A DNA stretch of 25,441 bases from CAZOOA01 sp964581355 (lineage in GTDB: Bacteria > Bacillota > Dethiobacteria > DTU022 > UBA8154), in NCBI GenBank assembly GCA_964581355.1, contig CAZOOA010000040.1, forward strand, positions 1 through 25,441, read 5' to 3'. Below the pieces are notes generated by a model, which worked only from the letters and a program-made list of their open reading frames with translations, did no database searches and had not been told where the DNA came from. Below, piece by piece: positions 14,252 to 22,639 of the stretch. The position numbers and the translations under genes are program-made. Every line of letters begins with the position of its first letter. The first letter of the stretch is position 1.

Positions 14252-15205
14252 ATGACAGAGAAAATGGCTACCCGGGATGCTTACGGAAAAGCACTGGTAG
14301 AGCTGGGAAAAGAACAGGAGCGTATCGTGGTCCTGGATGCAGACCTGTCCAAGTCAACCAAGACAGCATTATTTGCCGAAGCCTTTCCCGGCCGTTTCTA
14401 TAACGTTGGTGTTTCCGAGGCTGACATGATGGGCACAGCAGCGGGGTTGGCGGCATCGGGCTATATCCCTTTTGCCAGCACATTTGGCGTTTTTGCTACC
14501 GGGAGGGCTTATGACCAGGTCCGCAATTCTATCGCGTACACCCGGCTGAACGTAAAAATTGCTGCTACCCACACCGGCTTGACAGTAGGTGAAGATGGGG
14601 CTTCTCACCAGACCCTTGAAGACCTGGCTTTGATGCGTGTGCTGCCCAATATGACGGTAATTGTGCCAGCTGACGGAAATCAAGCCCGGCAGGCTGTCCG
14701 TGCTGCTGTTCGGCATGAAGGGCCGGTATACCTGCGCTTGGGGCGTCCTAAAGTGCCTCAGATCATCGGTGAGGATTTTCCCTTTGAGCTGGGGCGGGGT
14801 CAGATGTTAAACGAAGGAAAAGATCTGACCTATATAACCACCGGCATCATGACAGCTATGGCCCTGGAAGCGGCGGAAGAACTGAAGGCCCAGGGGGTAA
14901 ATGCTTCTGTTGTAAATATACATACCATAAAGCCGCTGGATGAAAGTTTGCTTGTCCAGGCAGCCCGGGAAACCGGTGCGGTGGTGACCGCGGAAGAGCA
15001 CAGCATCCTGGGGGGATTGGGTGGAGCTGTTGCCGAAGTTCTTTCCCAGGAATGTCCTGTACCACTAATTCGTATAGGGGTAAAGGACAGCTTTGGAGAA
15101 TCAGGAAATCCCGATGCCCTTCTGGAGAAATATGGCTTGACTGCCCGGAACCTGGTCCAGGCCGGTCATGCTGTTTTAGAAAAAAAAGCGAAATGCTGCC
15201 AGTGA
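14252..15205 (+). CDS. Transketolase, C-terminal subunit
   Basis: The 317-residue partner of the preceding gene carries the pyrimidine-binding domain (about 8-170; VLDADLSKSTKT, FYNVGVSEADMMGTAAGLA with the conserved Glu, and THTGLTVGEDGASHQTLEDLA split over 110-130) and the C-terminal domain (about 185-310; SVVNIHTIKPLD, VVTAEEHSILGGLGGAVAE). The active site forms between the two subunits. ATG 14252 has AAGGGAGGAG eight bases upstream; an upstream in-frame ATG at 14189 lies inside the previous gene and lacks a site. The last residues (KKAKCCQ) are variable. Confidence 0.93.
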   Translation: MTEKMATRDAYGKALVELGKEQERIVVLDADLSKSTKTALFAEAFPGRFYNVGVSEADMMGTAAGLAASGYIPFASTFGVFATGRAYDQVRNSIAYTRLNVKIAATHTGLTVGEDGASHQTLEDLALMRVLPNMTVIVPADGNQARQAVRAAVRHEGPVYLRLGRPKVPQIIGEDFPFELGRGQMLNEGKDLTYITTGIMTAMALEAAEELKAQGVNASVVNIHTIKPLDESLLVQAARETGAVVTAEEHSILGGLGGAVAEVLSQECPVPLIRIGVKDSFGESGNPDALLEKYGLTARNLVQAGHAVLEKKAKCCQ

Positions 15206-15232
15206 AAGACGTTTCATGAATCCTCGAAAACC

Positions 15233-15370
15233 GGCAGGGAAAGTCACCTGCCTTGTCGAAGAGTATGCTCTGCCTGTGTAGCAGGTTGGGGCCGAAAATT
15301 TGTAACGCTTTTGCACAAATTATCATTATTACAGGAGGTGTAAAGCCCGGCTGGTTGAAAATGCACGGGC
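15233..15370 (+). promoter_or_regulatory. Structured leader of ilvC
   Basis: Three stems can form: GGCAGG (15233-15238) / CCTGCC (15247-15252), AATTTGT (15297-15303) / ACAAATT (15315-15321), and GCCCG (15345-15349) / CGGGC (15366-15370). A strong AGGAGG (15333-15338) stands 38 bases before the ATG; folding of the last stem would bring it to an effective 12 bases. No T-box consensus or known riboswitch is visible. Confidence 0.45.
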
Positions 15371-15376
15371 GAAGGA

Positions 15377-16372
15377 ATGGCTGTTATCTATTATGACAAG
15401 GATGCGGATCTTTCACACTTGAAAGGAGAAAAAATTGCCGTTTTGGGTTACGGCAGCCAGGGGCATGCCCATGCCCAAAATTTAAAAGAAAGCGGGCTGG
15501 ATGTTGTTGTAGGGTTGCGAAAAGGCAGCCAGCGCTGGGAAAAGGTCCAGCAGGATGGGCTGGAAGTGCAGACGGTGTCCGAGGCCGTAAAAGCTTCCAA
15601 GGTTATTATGATGCTTATTGGGGATAATGATCAGCCGACTGTATTTCAAAATGAAGTTCTGCCCTACCTGGAGGAAGGCAAAGCCCTGGCCGTAGCTCAC
15701 GGGTTTAACATTTTATTCAACCAGGTTGTCCCTCCGGCTAATGTTGATGTCTTTATGGTTGCCCCCAAAAGCCCGGGGCATTTGCTTCGGCGTATGTACC
15801 AGCAGGGCAATGGCGTGCCTGCCCTGGTAGCGATTCACCAGGATTTTTCCGGCCAATGTCTGCAGCGGGCTTTGGCCTATGCCCAGGGGCTGGGCTCGAC
15901 CAAGGCGGGAGTTCTGGAAACCACTTTCCAGGAAGAGACAGAAACAGATCTTTTTGGTGAGCAGGCTGTCTTATGTGGCGGGACAGCGGCATTGATCAAG
16001 GCTTCCTTTGACACGCTGGTGGAGGCCGGCTACCAGCCGGAAATTGCCTACTTTGAATGCCTGCATGAATTAAAACTGATTATTGACTTGATTTACGAGG
16101 GCGGACTTTCCCGGATGCGTTACTCCGTCAGTGATGTGGCTGAATACGGTGATTTAACAAGGGGGCCGCGCATTATTGACGAAAATGTCCGGGAAGAAAT
16201 GAGAAAAATATTGAAAGAAGTCCAGGAAGGGGTCTTCGCCAATGAATGTATCACCGAGTTTCGTATGAACCGACCCCGTTTTACGGCTTTAAGGCGCAAA
16301 GAAGAGGAGCATCTGATTGAACAGGTAGGAAAGGAATTGAGGGAAATGATGCCCTGGCTGAAGAGTGACTAG
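15377..16372 (+). CDS. ilvC: Ketol-acid reductoisomerase
   Basis: The 331-residue protein is a class I reductoisomerase, which converts acetolactate to dihydroxyisovalerate in valine and leucine synthesis (acetohydroxybutyrate in isoleucine synthesis). Seen are IAVLGYGSQGHAHAQNLK (NAD(P)H-binding loop), the catalytic His in AHGFN, Lys in VAPKSPGH, the magnesium ligands in TDLFGEQAVLCGG and YFECLHELKLIIDLIYEGG, and Ser in RYSVSDVAEYG. Small departures are HGFNILF for HGFNIHF and VAPKSPGH for VAPKGPGH. Length is normal. The start is fixed because an in-frame TGA lies just upstream and MAVIYYDKDADL fits the family. It stands apart from other branched-chain genes, in a cassette with transketolase, and a strong terminator follows. 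Confidence 0.95.
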   Translation: MAVIYYDKDADLSHLKGEKIAVLGYGSQGHAHAQNLKESGLDVVVGLRKGSQRWEKVQQDGLEVQTVSEAVKASKVIMMLIGDNDQPTVFQNEVLPYLEEGKALAVAHGFNILFNQVVPPANVDVFMVAPKSPGHLLRRMYQQGNGVPALVAIHQDFSGQCLQRALAYAQGLGSTKAGVLETTFQEETETDLFGEQAVLCGGTAALIKASFDTLVEAGYQPEIAYFECLHELKLIIDLIYEGGLSRMRYSVSDVAEYGDLTRGPRIIDENVREEMRKILKEVQEGVFANECITEFRMNRPRFTALRRKEEEHLIEQVGKELREMMPWLKSD

Positions 16373-16456
16373 CACGATGCTGTTTTGGGATTCTTTCTGT
16401 CAAAAACAAGCTTGCTAAGACAGTATTGTTTCTGGTAAATCTGACTTTTCCACCCT

Positions 16457-16500
16457 AAAATATTCCCCGGGAAATGTTTTTCCGGGGAATATTTTATTTG
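16457..16500 (+). terminator. Strong terminator after ilvC
   Basis: AAAATATTCCCCGG (16457-16470) pairs perfectly with CCGGGGAATATTTT (16482-16495) over 14 bp with an 11-base loop, and A/T runs on both sides make it a candidate bidirectional terminator. It closes the transketolase/ilvC unit and separates it from ftsEX. Confidence 0.85.
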
Positions 16501-16589
16501 TACCCAAATAATGATCAAATATCCATAATTTGGCCCAAAAAGAAAAAGGGATTTCAAAAAACATGTCGAATAAAAAAGCAGCACCCTTT

Positions 16590-16635
16590 TTAGTAGGAAA
16601 ATGGAGTTTTAAGTTTCCCGGTATCGGCTCCGGTT
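16590..16635 (-). repeat. Dispersed repeat, copy C (left-arm type, inverted)
   Basis: The reverse complement reads AACCGGAGCCGATACCGGG and onward to TTTTCCTACTAA. Over 41 bases (16590-16630) it differs from copy D (25332-25372) at only one position. With copy B it forms an inverted pair around the transketolase/ilvC cassette; the match between B and C extends five bases farther out (AACCG) than the match with D. Confidence 0.9.
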
Positions 16636-16762
16636 ATCTGCGCCGCGGCTGGAAAGGGTTTATACCATTATTTTTCCTGCCTGAGTCCGAGGTTAGTAAC
16701 TGTGGAGATCGGTTCAGTTTTATTGTGAAACATTTAAATTTTAAAAGAGAGAGAGAACAGTA

Positions 16763-17455
16763 TTGATTGAAATTTATCACCTCTACAAGCAGTATGGGAG
16801 TGAAAGTGAAGGGACGGCATTAAAAGACATCAGTCTGGTCATAGACCGGGGTGAGTTTGTATTTATCGTGGGACCCAGTGGAGCGGGCAAATCCACGCTG
16901 ATGAAACTGTTCATGCGGGAAATTGTACCTACCCGGGGCAGCATCAAGATTTTTGGACGGGATATTACCAAGCTCAAAAACCGCCAGGTCCCCTTTTTAA
17001 GAAGAAACATCGGAATGGTTTTCCAGGACTTTCGCCTGTTGAGCGACCGTAACATTTTTGACAATGTTGCTTTCGCTCTTCAGGTTATTGGTACGCCCAA
17101 GCGGGAAATCCGCAAACGGGTTCCGACAGTCCTTGAAATGGTGGGCTTAAAGGATAAGGCCCTGAAAAAGCCCGATGAACTGTCCGGGGGGGAACAGCAG
17201 CGGGTTTCTGTGGCCCGGGCCCTGGTTAACCGGCCTGCTGTGCTTATGGCGGATGAACCTACGGGGAACCTGGATCCCCAAACTTCTGCGGGGATCATGG
17301 ATTTATTCCACGAGATTAATATTCGCGGCACAACAGTGATTGTTGCTACCCATGCGAAAGAGCAGGTTGACCGGATGCAAAAACGTGTAGTCATCCTGGA
17401 AGGTGGATGCCTTGTAAGCGATCAGGAAAGAGGGGTCTACAGTAATGCATATTAG
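16763..17455 (+). CDS. ftsE: Cell division ATP-binding protein FtsE
   Basis: The 230-residue ABC ATPase works with FtsX at the septum to control wall hydrolases. Walker A is GPSGAGKST (37-45), the Q-loop region is GMVFQDFRLL, the signature LSGGEQQR begins at 140, and Walker B is VLMADEPTGNLDP (about 160-172). The start is TTG 16763 (IEIYHLYKQYG is the normal FtsE N-terminus); only a purine run (GAGAGAGA) serves as ribosome site, so translation may be weak. The 3' end overlaps ftsX by 11 bases, indicating coupling. Confidence 0.95.
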   Translation: MIEIYHLYKQYGSESEGTALKDISLVIDRGEFVFIVGPSGAGKSTLMKLFMREIVPTRGSIKIFGRDITKLKNRQVPFLRRNIGMVFQDFRLLSDRNIFDNVAFALQVIGTPKREIRKRVPTVLEMVGLKDKALKKPDELSGGEQQRVSVARALVNRPAVLMADEPTGNLDPQTSAGIMDLFHEINIRGTTVIVATHAKEQVDRMQKRVVILEGGCLVSDQERGVYSNAY

Positions 17456-18338
17456 AAGCCTCTTGTATTTTTTTGGGGAGGCGCTGAAAAGTATACTGCG
17501 CAATGGCTGGATGAGCCTGGCTTCCATTGCGGTTGTAGCCATCACCCTTCTGATCCTGGGCAGTTTCATGGTCCTGAATCGTAACGTGAATGAAATTACG
17601 CAGCATATTAAAGAGGATATTCAGATTGTACTCTACGTGGAAGATGAGGCTCCGGAAGAAGTTCAGCTGGAACTGCAGCAGAAACTGGTAGCACACCCGG
17701 AGATGCAGGAGGTTCGCTTTGTTTCCAAGAGCGAGGCCATGGAGCGGTTAATTGATCGTTTGGGTGACCAGGCGCACCTGGTTGAATACTACATGAATGA
17801 AGAAAGCAACCCGCTGAGACATTCGTACGAGTTGCGCACCCGAGTTCCCGAAGACGTGCCCCAGGTAGCCCAGGAGCTGGAAACCTATGCCGGGGTGGAT
17901 TATGTGGATTACGGGAGTGGTGTGGTTGAACCCCTGTTCCAGTTTACCGGCGTTGTCCGCTGGGTCGGGTTTTTGTTCATGGGAGGCCTGGCTCTTACAG
18001 CTGTGTTTCTCATCTCCCATACAATCCGGCTGACTGTCTATATCCGGCGCAAGGAAATTATGATTATGAAATACGTGGGAGCGACAGAGTGGTTTATCCG
18101 CTGGCCGTTCATTTTTGAAGGGTTAATCCTGGGCTTTGTCGGTTCCTTGATTCCCTTGTTTATCATTCAGCAAGGGTACCAATCTGCAGTAATGTGGATG
18201 CAGGAAAATATTTACTTTATTTCCATGCTGCATCCAGAAGCAGTCATGGATGACCTGGTTAAAACGCTGATCCCGCTGGGAATGATTTTGGGTGTCCTGG
18301 GCAGTGGGATTTCCGTACGGCGCTTCTTAAAAGTTTAA
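17445..18338 (+). CDS. ftsX: Cell division protein FtsX
   Basis: The 297-residue membrane partner of FtsE has the FtsX layout: one N-terminal membrane segment (about 21-44), an extracellular domain (about 45-165) that contacts wall hydrolases, and three further membrane segments (about 172-200, 217-243, 272-292). The sequence HTIRLTVYIRRKEIMIMKYVGATEWFIRWPFIFEG is split here as HTIRLTVYIRRKEI and MKYVGATEWFIRWPFI, both typical. It overlaps ftsE and is followed 39 bases later by an M23 peptidase gene, a likely target. Confidence 0.95.
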   Translation: MHIRSLLYFFGEALKSILRNGWMSLASIAVVAITLLILGSFMVLNRNVNEITQHIKEDIQIVLYVEDEAPEEVQLELQQKLVAHPEMQEVRFVSKSEAMERLIDRLGDQAHLVEYYMNEESNPLRHSYELRTRVPEDVPQVAQELETYAGVDYVDYGSGVVEPLFQFTGVVRWVGFLFMGGLALTAVFLISHTIRLTVYIRRKEIMIMKYVGATEWFIRWPFIFEGLILGFVGSLIPLFIIQQGYQSAVMWMQENIYFISMLHPEAVMDDLVKTLIPLGMILGVLGSGISVRRFLKV

Positions 18339-18377
18339 TAGTCTAATTTAATGGTCTAAGGGAGGGTAAGCTCGGAC

Positions 18378-19574
18378 ATGACAAAAATTAAAAAACTCGG
18401 AATCCTGGCATTAATTGCTGTCTTTGGCCTGGGGTTGTTATCGCCCGGTCAAGTTTCTTCTCTGGAGCAGCGCATTCGTGAGCAGCAGGACAGGCTGTCG
18501 GACCTGGAGGGGGATCTTGATGCCAGAAAGGAAGAACTGGCCGAATATCAAAATGAAGAGGAACGCCTTATTGCTGAACTCAACGATTTGAATTACAGCA
18601 TGACCCTGCTGCGACGTGAACTGGAAGAATTGGATCAGGAGATCGATATAACAGAAGAAAACATCCTGGTTACGGAGCAGGAACTGGAAGAAGCGGAAGA
18701 TCAGATTGCCCACCGCGATGAAATGCTGAAGAACCGGCTGAGGGTAATATATGAAAACGGTGATACAGGGTACCTGGATGTTCTGTTTGAGGCTTACAGC
18801 TTTGCCGAGTTTCTCACCCGCTTGAATGACCTGAAGACCATCGCTGAATCTGACCTGGAGCTCTTGGAAATCGCCTACGAGGAGCGCCGGGTTGTTGAAG
18901 AAAAAAAGAGAGAATTGGAAGCGGAAAAAGACCACCTCCTGGAGTTAAAAGTACAGCGCCTGGAACGCAGGGATGACCTGAACCAAAAGATGGCCAACCA
19001 GGAGTCACTCCTGGAAGATGTACAGGAAGCCATTGACGCCCAGGAACAGGCGATCAGGGAAGTGGAGCAGGAAGCAGAAAAGCTTGACCAGGAAATAGAA
19101 AAGCTCCAGGAGGAGTACAAACAGCAGACCCAAAGTTATGTCCCCTCGGGGGAGCTGGTCTGGCCGGTGGAAAGTTATACCCGGATAACGTCCCCCTTTG
19201 GTTACAGAATCCATCCCATTACCGGGGGGAACAGGTTCCACGGGGGTGTCGACATTGGGATCAACAGATCCCGCTGGCCCGGCTCTTCTGCATATAACGG
19301 CAATCCCGTTAATATTTTGGCGGCAGAGAATGGCGTTGTCATTTATGCCGGTCGCAGAGGTGGCTACGGCAATACGGTGATCATCGACCACGGCCAGGGA
19401 ATGACGACGTTATATGCTCACTGTCACAGCCTGCATGTCAGCCAGGGGCAGGATGTCCGCCGGGGCGAGCCCATCGCCATCGTGGGGTCCACCGGTTTCA
19501 GCACCGGACCGCATCTGCACTTTGAAGTGCGTATTAACGGGGATCGAAAAGACCCGATGAGTTACTTTAACTAA
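18378..19574 (+). CDS. Coiled-coil M23 peptidase, EnvC/PcsB-like wall hydrolase or activator
   Basis: The 398-residue protein has a signal peptide (about 1-28), a long coiled coil (about 29-255, with a break around 115-155) and a C-terminal LytM/M23 domain (about 270-398). The zinc ligands are His288 and Asp292 (HGGVDIG) and His381 (HLHF), with LYAHCH supplying the catalytic His, so the peptidase is probably active, unlike E. coli EnvC. A loop after HGGVDIG (INRSRWPGSSAYNGNP) is longer than usual. Coiled-coil hydrolases of this shape are recruited and activated by FtsEX, and the position right after ftsX supports that role. Ribosome site AAGGGAGGG stands about 11 bases before the ATG. Confidence 0.88.
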   Translation: MTKIKKLGILALIAVFGLGLLSPGQVSSLEQRIREQQDRLSDLEGDLDARKEELAEYQNEEERLIAELNDLNYSMTLLRRELEELDQEIDITEENILVTEQELEEAEDQIAHRDEMLKNRLRVIYENGDTGYLDVLFEAYSFAEFLTRLNDLKTIAESDLELLEIAYEERRVVEEKKRELEAEKDHLLELKVQRLERRDDLNQKMANQESLLEDVQEAIDAQEQAIREVEQEAEKLDQEIEKLQEEYKQQTQSYVPSGELVWPVESYTRITSPFGYRIHPITGGNRFHGGVDIGINRSRWPGSSAYNGNPVNILAAENGVVIYAGRRGGYGNTVIIDHGQGMTTLYAHCHSLHVSQGQDVRRGEPIAIVGSTGFSTGPHLHFEVRINGDRKDPMSYFN

Positions 19575-19585
19575 TCTTGCTCCTT

Positions 19586-19631
19586 CCCGGGAAAAGAAAC
19601 GGTTTCTTTCCGGACTATAATACGTTATAAT
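19586..19631 (+). promoter_or_regulatory. Hairpin and -10 elements upstream of the S41 protease gene
   Basis: CCGGGAAAAGAAAC (19587-19600) can pair, with two bulges, with GTTTCTTTCCGG (19602-19613). Two perfect TATAAT hexamers follow (19616-19621 and 19626-19631) without a good -35. This is probably the end of the ftsEX unit plus a promoter for the next gene; the assignment is tentative. Confidence 0.4.
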
Positions 19632-19686
19632 TACAGTGCCGGCCAGGTAAACAGGCCGAGTACTGTGTTACAGGAAGATGGTGTTT

Positions 19687-21087
19687 ATGAAAAAACGGGA
19701 ACTGGTAATTGTGTTGCTGTGTGTGCTACTGCTGAGCAACATAGCGACTTTTTTAATTGCCCGTTTTTTCTTTTATGAAGAACGGGTAGAAACAGCGGCA
19801 CAGGAGGAGCTGGAAGAAAGCGATTTGTTAATGGAAGTCTACCGCATTCTCGATGAAGGGTACTTCCAGCCATTGGACCGGGAGACACTTTTCCGTGGCG
19901 CTGTGGAAGGCATGATCGATTCCCTGGAAGACCCTCATACCAGCTACTTAAGCCCGGATTCCCTGGACGATATGCTGATCCACACCACGGGTTCTTTTAG
20001 TGGCATTGGAGTGGAAATTACCGAGGACGAAGGAGAAATCCTGATCTTGCGGGTCATCGGGGGGTCTCCTTCGGAAGAGGCGGGTTTGCTTAAAGGGGAC
20101 CGAATTGTCAAGGTGGAAGGCAGCCCTACCCTGGAACTGAGCCTGGATGAAGCAGCGAGGAAATTGCGGGGCCCCAGCGGGACCGAAGTGGAAGTTACGG
20201 TGAAGCGTTCCGGTGAAGAGGAATTACGTGAAGTGGTCTTGACCCGGGCCGATATTGACATGGACACGATTTTTTCCCGCAGAATTAATGAACAGTTTGC
20301 TTATATAGAAGTAACCAACTTTGATCAAAATACAGGCAGTGATTTTAAATCCACCCTGGACCAGTTGGAAGAGGAAGGGCTAAATGGTTTAATCCTGGAC
20401 CTGCGCAATAATCCCGGCGGTTTGCTTGATGAGGCTATCAGTCTGGGGCAGGCCATTGTGCCCCAAGGGGAAATTACCCGGGTCGTGGACCGGGAAGGGA
20501 ACGTCCTGGATAAACATCATTCCACTGCGGAACCTAAAGATTACCCCATTTATGTCCTGGTCAATGAATTTACAGCCAGCGGCGCAGAGATCATTGCCGG
20601 GGCTCTGCAGGATAGTGAGCAGGGAATTCTGATAGGACAGCCCACGTACGGCAAAGCCACCGTGCAGCAGCTGCATTTCTTGAGTGACGGCAGTGGTTTA
20701 CGCTATACCATTGCCAGTTATCTTACGCCAAAGGGCCAGGATCTGCATGCCGAGGGCTTAAAGCCCGACTACGAGGTAGAGCAGCCGGAGGAATACTTCC
20801 TGCAGCACCAGTCCATTCCGGGAGGTCTGGAAGAGGGCGACACGGGAGACCAGGTTGTGCTGTTACAGACTATGCTGAAATTTCTCCAGTATCCCCTGGA
20901 AGTCACTGGTGTTTTTGGTGAAGAGACCATTGAGACGATAGAGCGTTTTCAGCAGGACCAGGGTATTGGGGTTTCAGGCGAACTGGACGATTTAACCCGG
21001 GATGAGATCCGGAAAGTGTTGGGGGAGAAGGCGGAAGCTGTAGACGCGCAATTGCAGAAGGCCCTGGAACTGCTTCATCTCAGCTGA
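19687..21087 (+). CDS. S41 carboxyl-terminal processing protease, CtpB-like
   Basis: The 466-residue protein has an N-terminal membrane anchor (about 6-28), a PDZ domain (about 90-170; SFSGIGVEI, GSPSEEAGLLKGDRIVKVEG), the S41 serine protease core, and a C-terminal peptidoglycan-binding domain (about 385-445; LEEGDTGDQVVLLQTMLKFL). The catalytic Ser298 (EFTASGAEI) and Lys323 (TYGKATVQ) are 25 residues apart, the spacing also found in Bacillus CtpB. Such proteases act outside the membrane on regulatory or envelope proteins; CtpB cuts SpoIVFA during sporulation. I chose ATG 19687 because AGGAAG lies nine bases upstream; ATG 19678 overlaps the site. Order ftsX-ctpB-minJ follows Bacillus. Confidence 0.92.
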   Translation: MKKRELVIVLLCVLLLSNIATFLIARFFFYEERVETAAQEELEESDLLMEVYRILDEGYFQPLDRETLFRGAVEGMIDSLEDPHTSYLSPDSLDDMLIHTTGSFSGIGVEITEDEGEILILRVIGGSPSEEAGLLKGDRIVKVEGSPTLELSLDEAARKLRGPSGTEVEVTVKRSGEEELREVVLTRADIDMDTIFSRRINEQFAYIEVTNFDQNTGSDFKSTLDQLEEEGLNGLILDLRNNPGGLLDEAISLGQAIVPQGEITRVVDREGNVLDKHHSTAEPKDYPIYVLVNEFTASGAEIIAGALQDSEQGILIGQPTYGKATVQQLHFLSDGSGLRYTIASYLTPKGQDLHAEGLKPDYEVEQPEEYFLQHQSIPGGLEEGDTGDQVVLLQTMLKFLQYPLEVTGVFGEETIETIERFQQDQGIGVSGELDDLTRDEIRKVLGEKAEAVDAQLQKALELLHLS

Positions 21088-21240
21088 ATTAATCCTTTGT
21101 CTTGCCGGGTCAGTAAAAGTATCAAAAAACGTGTCTTGGCGCTGTCGTCCGGGCGACTGGGCAACTCTAAGGTTTTTCATCCCCTGCCCAAGGTTCGCAA
21201 GGGCCGTGGTGGAAAATAAAATACAGCAAGGAGCTTTTAC

Positions 21241-22536
21241 GTGACTTTTTTGCTCGATATATCTTTGCTTATGCTCAACACCCTGGCCCTGGGGTTGGCA
21301 AACCCTTTTTTCTGGCTGGTGGTTTTGATTGTTTTTATGCAGTACCGTCGTGCAGTGAACATGGAGAAAAAATTGTTCGGCCAGGCCATCAACAATGTCT
21401 GGCGGCAGACGCTTAACTCCATCCTCTATGGTCTCATAGGCGGGGTTTTCGGCAGTATTTTCCTGCTCTTGCTGGGGATTTCCCTGGACAGCATCGGCAT
21501 TGGCTACCTCTGGCCTGTTGCTGTTTTGCTGTTTCTTTTAAACCCCCGCTTTCTCTGTTTTGCCTATGCCGGTGGAATTGTAGCCGCAGCATCTCTCATC
21601 TTGCAGGCCCTTCAGCCTGTATTTCCCGGATTGAGGGAGATTGGTCTCGTTGAAGGCTTGCTCAATGTTCATCTGCCCAGCCTTTTGGCCTTGGTAGGAA
21701 TTTTGCACCTGACAGAAGCGTTACTGATTTATATCAGCGGCCATAAAGGTGCCAGCCCCATCTATATTAAAACGTCTTCAGGGGCGGTTGTGGGCGGTTA
21801 CAGTATGCTGCGTTTTTGGCCCCTGCCGTTGATGGGTTTATGGGCCATGGTAATGGCGGAAACATCAGCAGCACATGTTGGCAGCATTGCCATGCCTGAA
21901 TGGTGGCCCCTGTTGGGGACTGCCATGTCCCCCGGTGGTGGAGAAAAAATTCTTTATATGATGCTTCCCCTGGTAGCAGGGTTGGGCTACAGTGACCTGG
22001 CTGTATCCACGCATCCAATAGATAAACGGATTAAAACCGCGCGCAATTTAGCCTTGTACAGTATCGTGCTTTCAGTAACAGCCATTTCTGCAGTCTTTTT
22101 CCCTTTTATGGTAGTGCCCGCCGCCCTGCTGGCCCCCCTGGGGCATGAACTGCTGATCAAAAAAGGGAACGAGGAGGAATTTTCTCAACCTCCATTATTT
22201 GCTGCTGATGACCAGGGAGTGAAAGTAATGGCCGTGGTCCCCGGGTCACCCGCCGAAAAGGCCGGTTTAAGGGAAGGCGACCTGATCACTGCTGTCAATC
22301 GGTTCTCCATCTATTCCGAGCAGCATTTTTTGGAAATGCTGCGGATGAATTATCACCAGGTTCTTCTAACGGTCCAGCGGGAAGGCCGTGAATTGATGCT
22401 TCCGGCCAAAATATACCCGGTTCCCGTCAGCAATTTTGGTGCAGTATTTGCTCCGGGAAGGTTGCCACCTGTATACGTGGAGATGCAGAGCAGCCCGGTA
22501 TGGAAACGCTGGGGACGCCGTTCTAAAAATGATTAG
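21241..22536 (+). CDS. Polytopic membrane protein with C-terminal PDZ domain, MinJ-like
   Basis: The 431-residue protein has about seven or eight membrane segments in its first 300 residues and a cytoplasmic PDZ domain at about 322-395 (VMAVVPGSPAEKAGLREGDLI). This is the layout of MinJ, which links DivIVA to MinD and places the division site in Bacillus. Position between a ctpB-like gene and uvrB also matches. Sequence identity cannot be judged here, so the name is by architecture and context. GTG start with AAGGAG seven bases upstream. The 153 bases before it hold small stems (GTCG/CGAC near 21148) but no clear terminator. Confidence 0.75.
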   Translation: MTFLLDISLLMLNTLALGLANPFFWLVVLIVFMQYRRAVNMEKKLFGQAINNVWRQTLNSILYGLIGGVFGSIFLLLLGISLDSIGIGYLWPVAVLLFLLNPRFLCFAYAGGIVAAASLILQALQPVFPGLREIGLVEGLLNVHLPSLLALVGILHLTEALLIYISGHKGASPIYIKTSSGAVVGGYSMLRFWPLPLMGLWAMVMAETSAAHVGSIAMPEWWPLLGTAMSPGGGEKILYMMLPLVAGLGYSDLAVSTHPIDKRIKTARNLALYSIVLSVTAISAVFFPFMVVPAALLAPLGHELLIKKGNEEEFSQPPLFAADDQGVKVMAVVPGSPAEKAGLREGDLITAVNRFSIYSEQHFLEMLRMNYHQVLLTVQREGRELMLPAKIYPVPVSNFGAVFAPGRLPPVYVEMQSSPVWKRWGRRSKND

Positions 22537-22594
22537 AGGGACTGACAGGGTCCGTAATAACTGGAATATTAGGAGAAAGAAAAGGTTAAACTAG

Positions 22595-22639
22595 CGGCAG
22601 GTACCCCAACGCTGAAAAATAAAGGAGCCTGCCGTTTTT
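22595..22639 (+). terminator. Terminator-like hairpin enclosing a ribosome binding site
   Basis: CGGCAGG (22595-22601) pairs with CCTGCCG (22628-22634), followed by TTTTT (22635-22639) and then directly by the ATG of the next gene. The 26-base loop contains that gene's AAAGGAG (22621-22627). The element may terminate the minJ-like transcript, regulate the next gene, or both. Confidence 0.6.

Larger units (their letters stand above)
16373..16762. other. 390-base gap between ilvC and ftsE
   Basis: It contains a strong terminator (16457-16500) and repeat copy C (16590-16635). The copy is flanked by a 7-bp inverted repeat, ACCCTTT (16583-16589) and AAAGGGT (16653-16659). A short open frame across it (16530-16766) is not credible. 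The last 100 bases before ftsE are A/T-rich and probably hold its promoter, but no clear -35/-10 pair is visible. Confidence 0.65.

Noticed and set aside
15206..15376. T-box or amino-acid riboswitch in the ilvC leader
   Set aside because: No T-box AGGGTGGAACCGCG-type sequence and no known riboswitch core is present, only local stems.
16530..16766. 78-codon frame upstream of ftsE
   Set aside because: It runs through repeat copy C and overlaps the ftsE start; no coding character.
21088..21240. Riboswitch-like stems before the minJ-like gene
   Set aside because: Short GTCG/CGAC and GGGC/GCCC pairings do not fit any riboswitch consensus I know, including cyclic di-GMP types.
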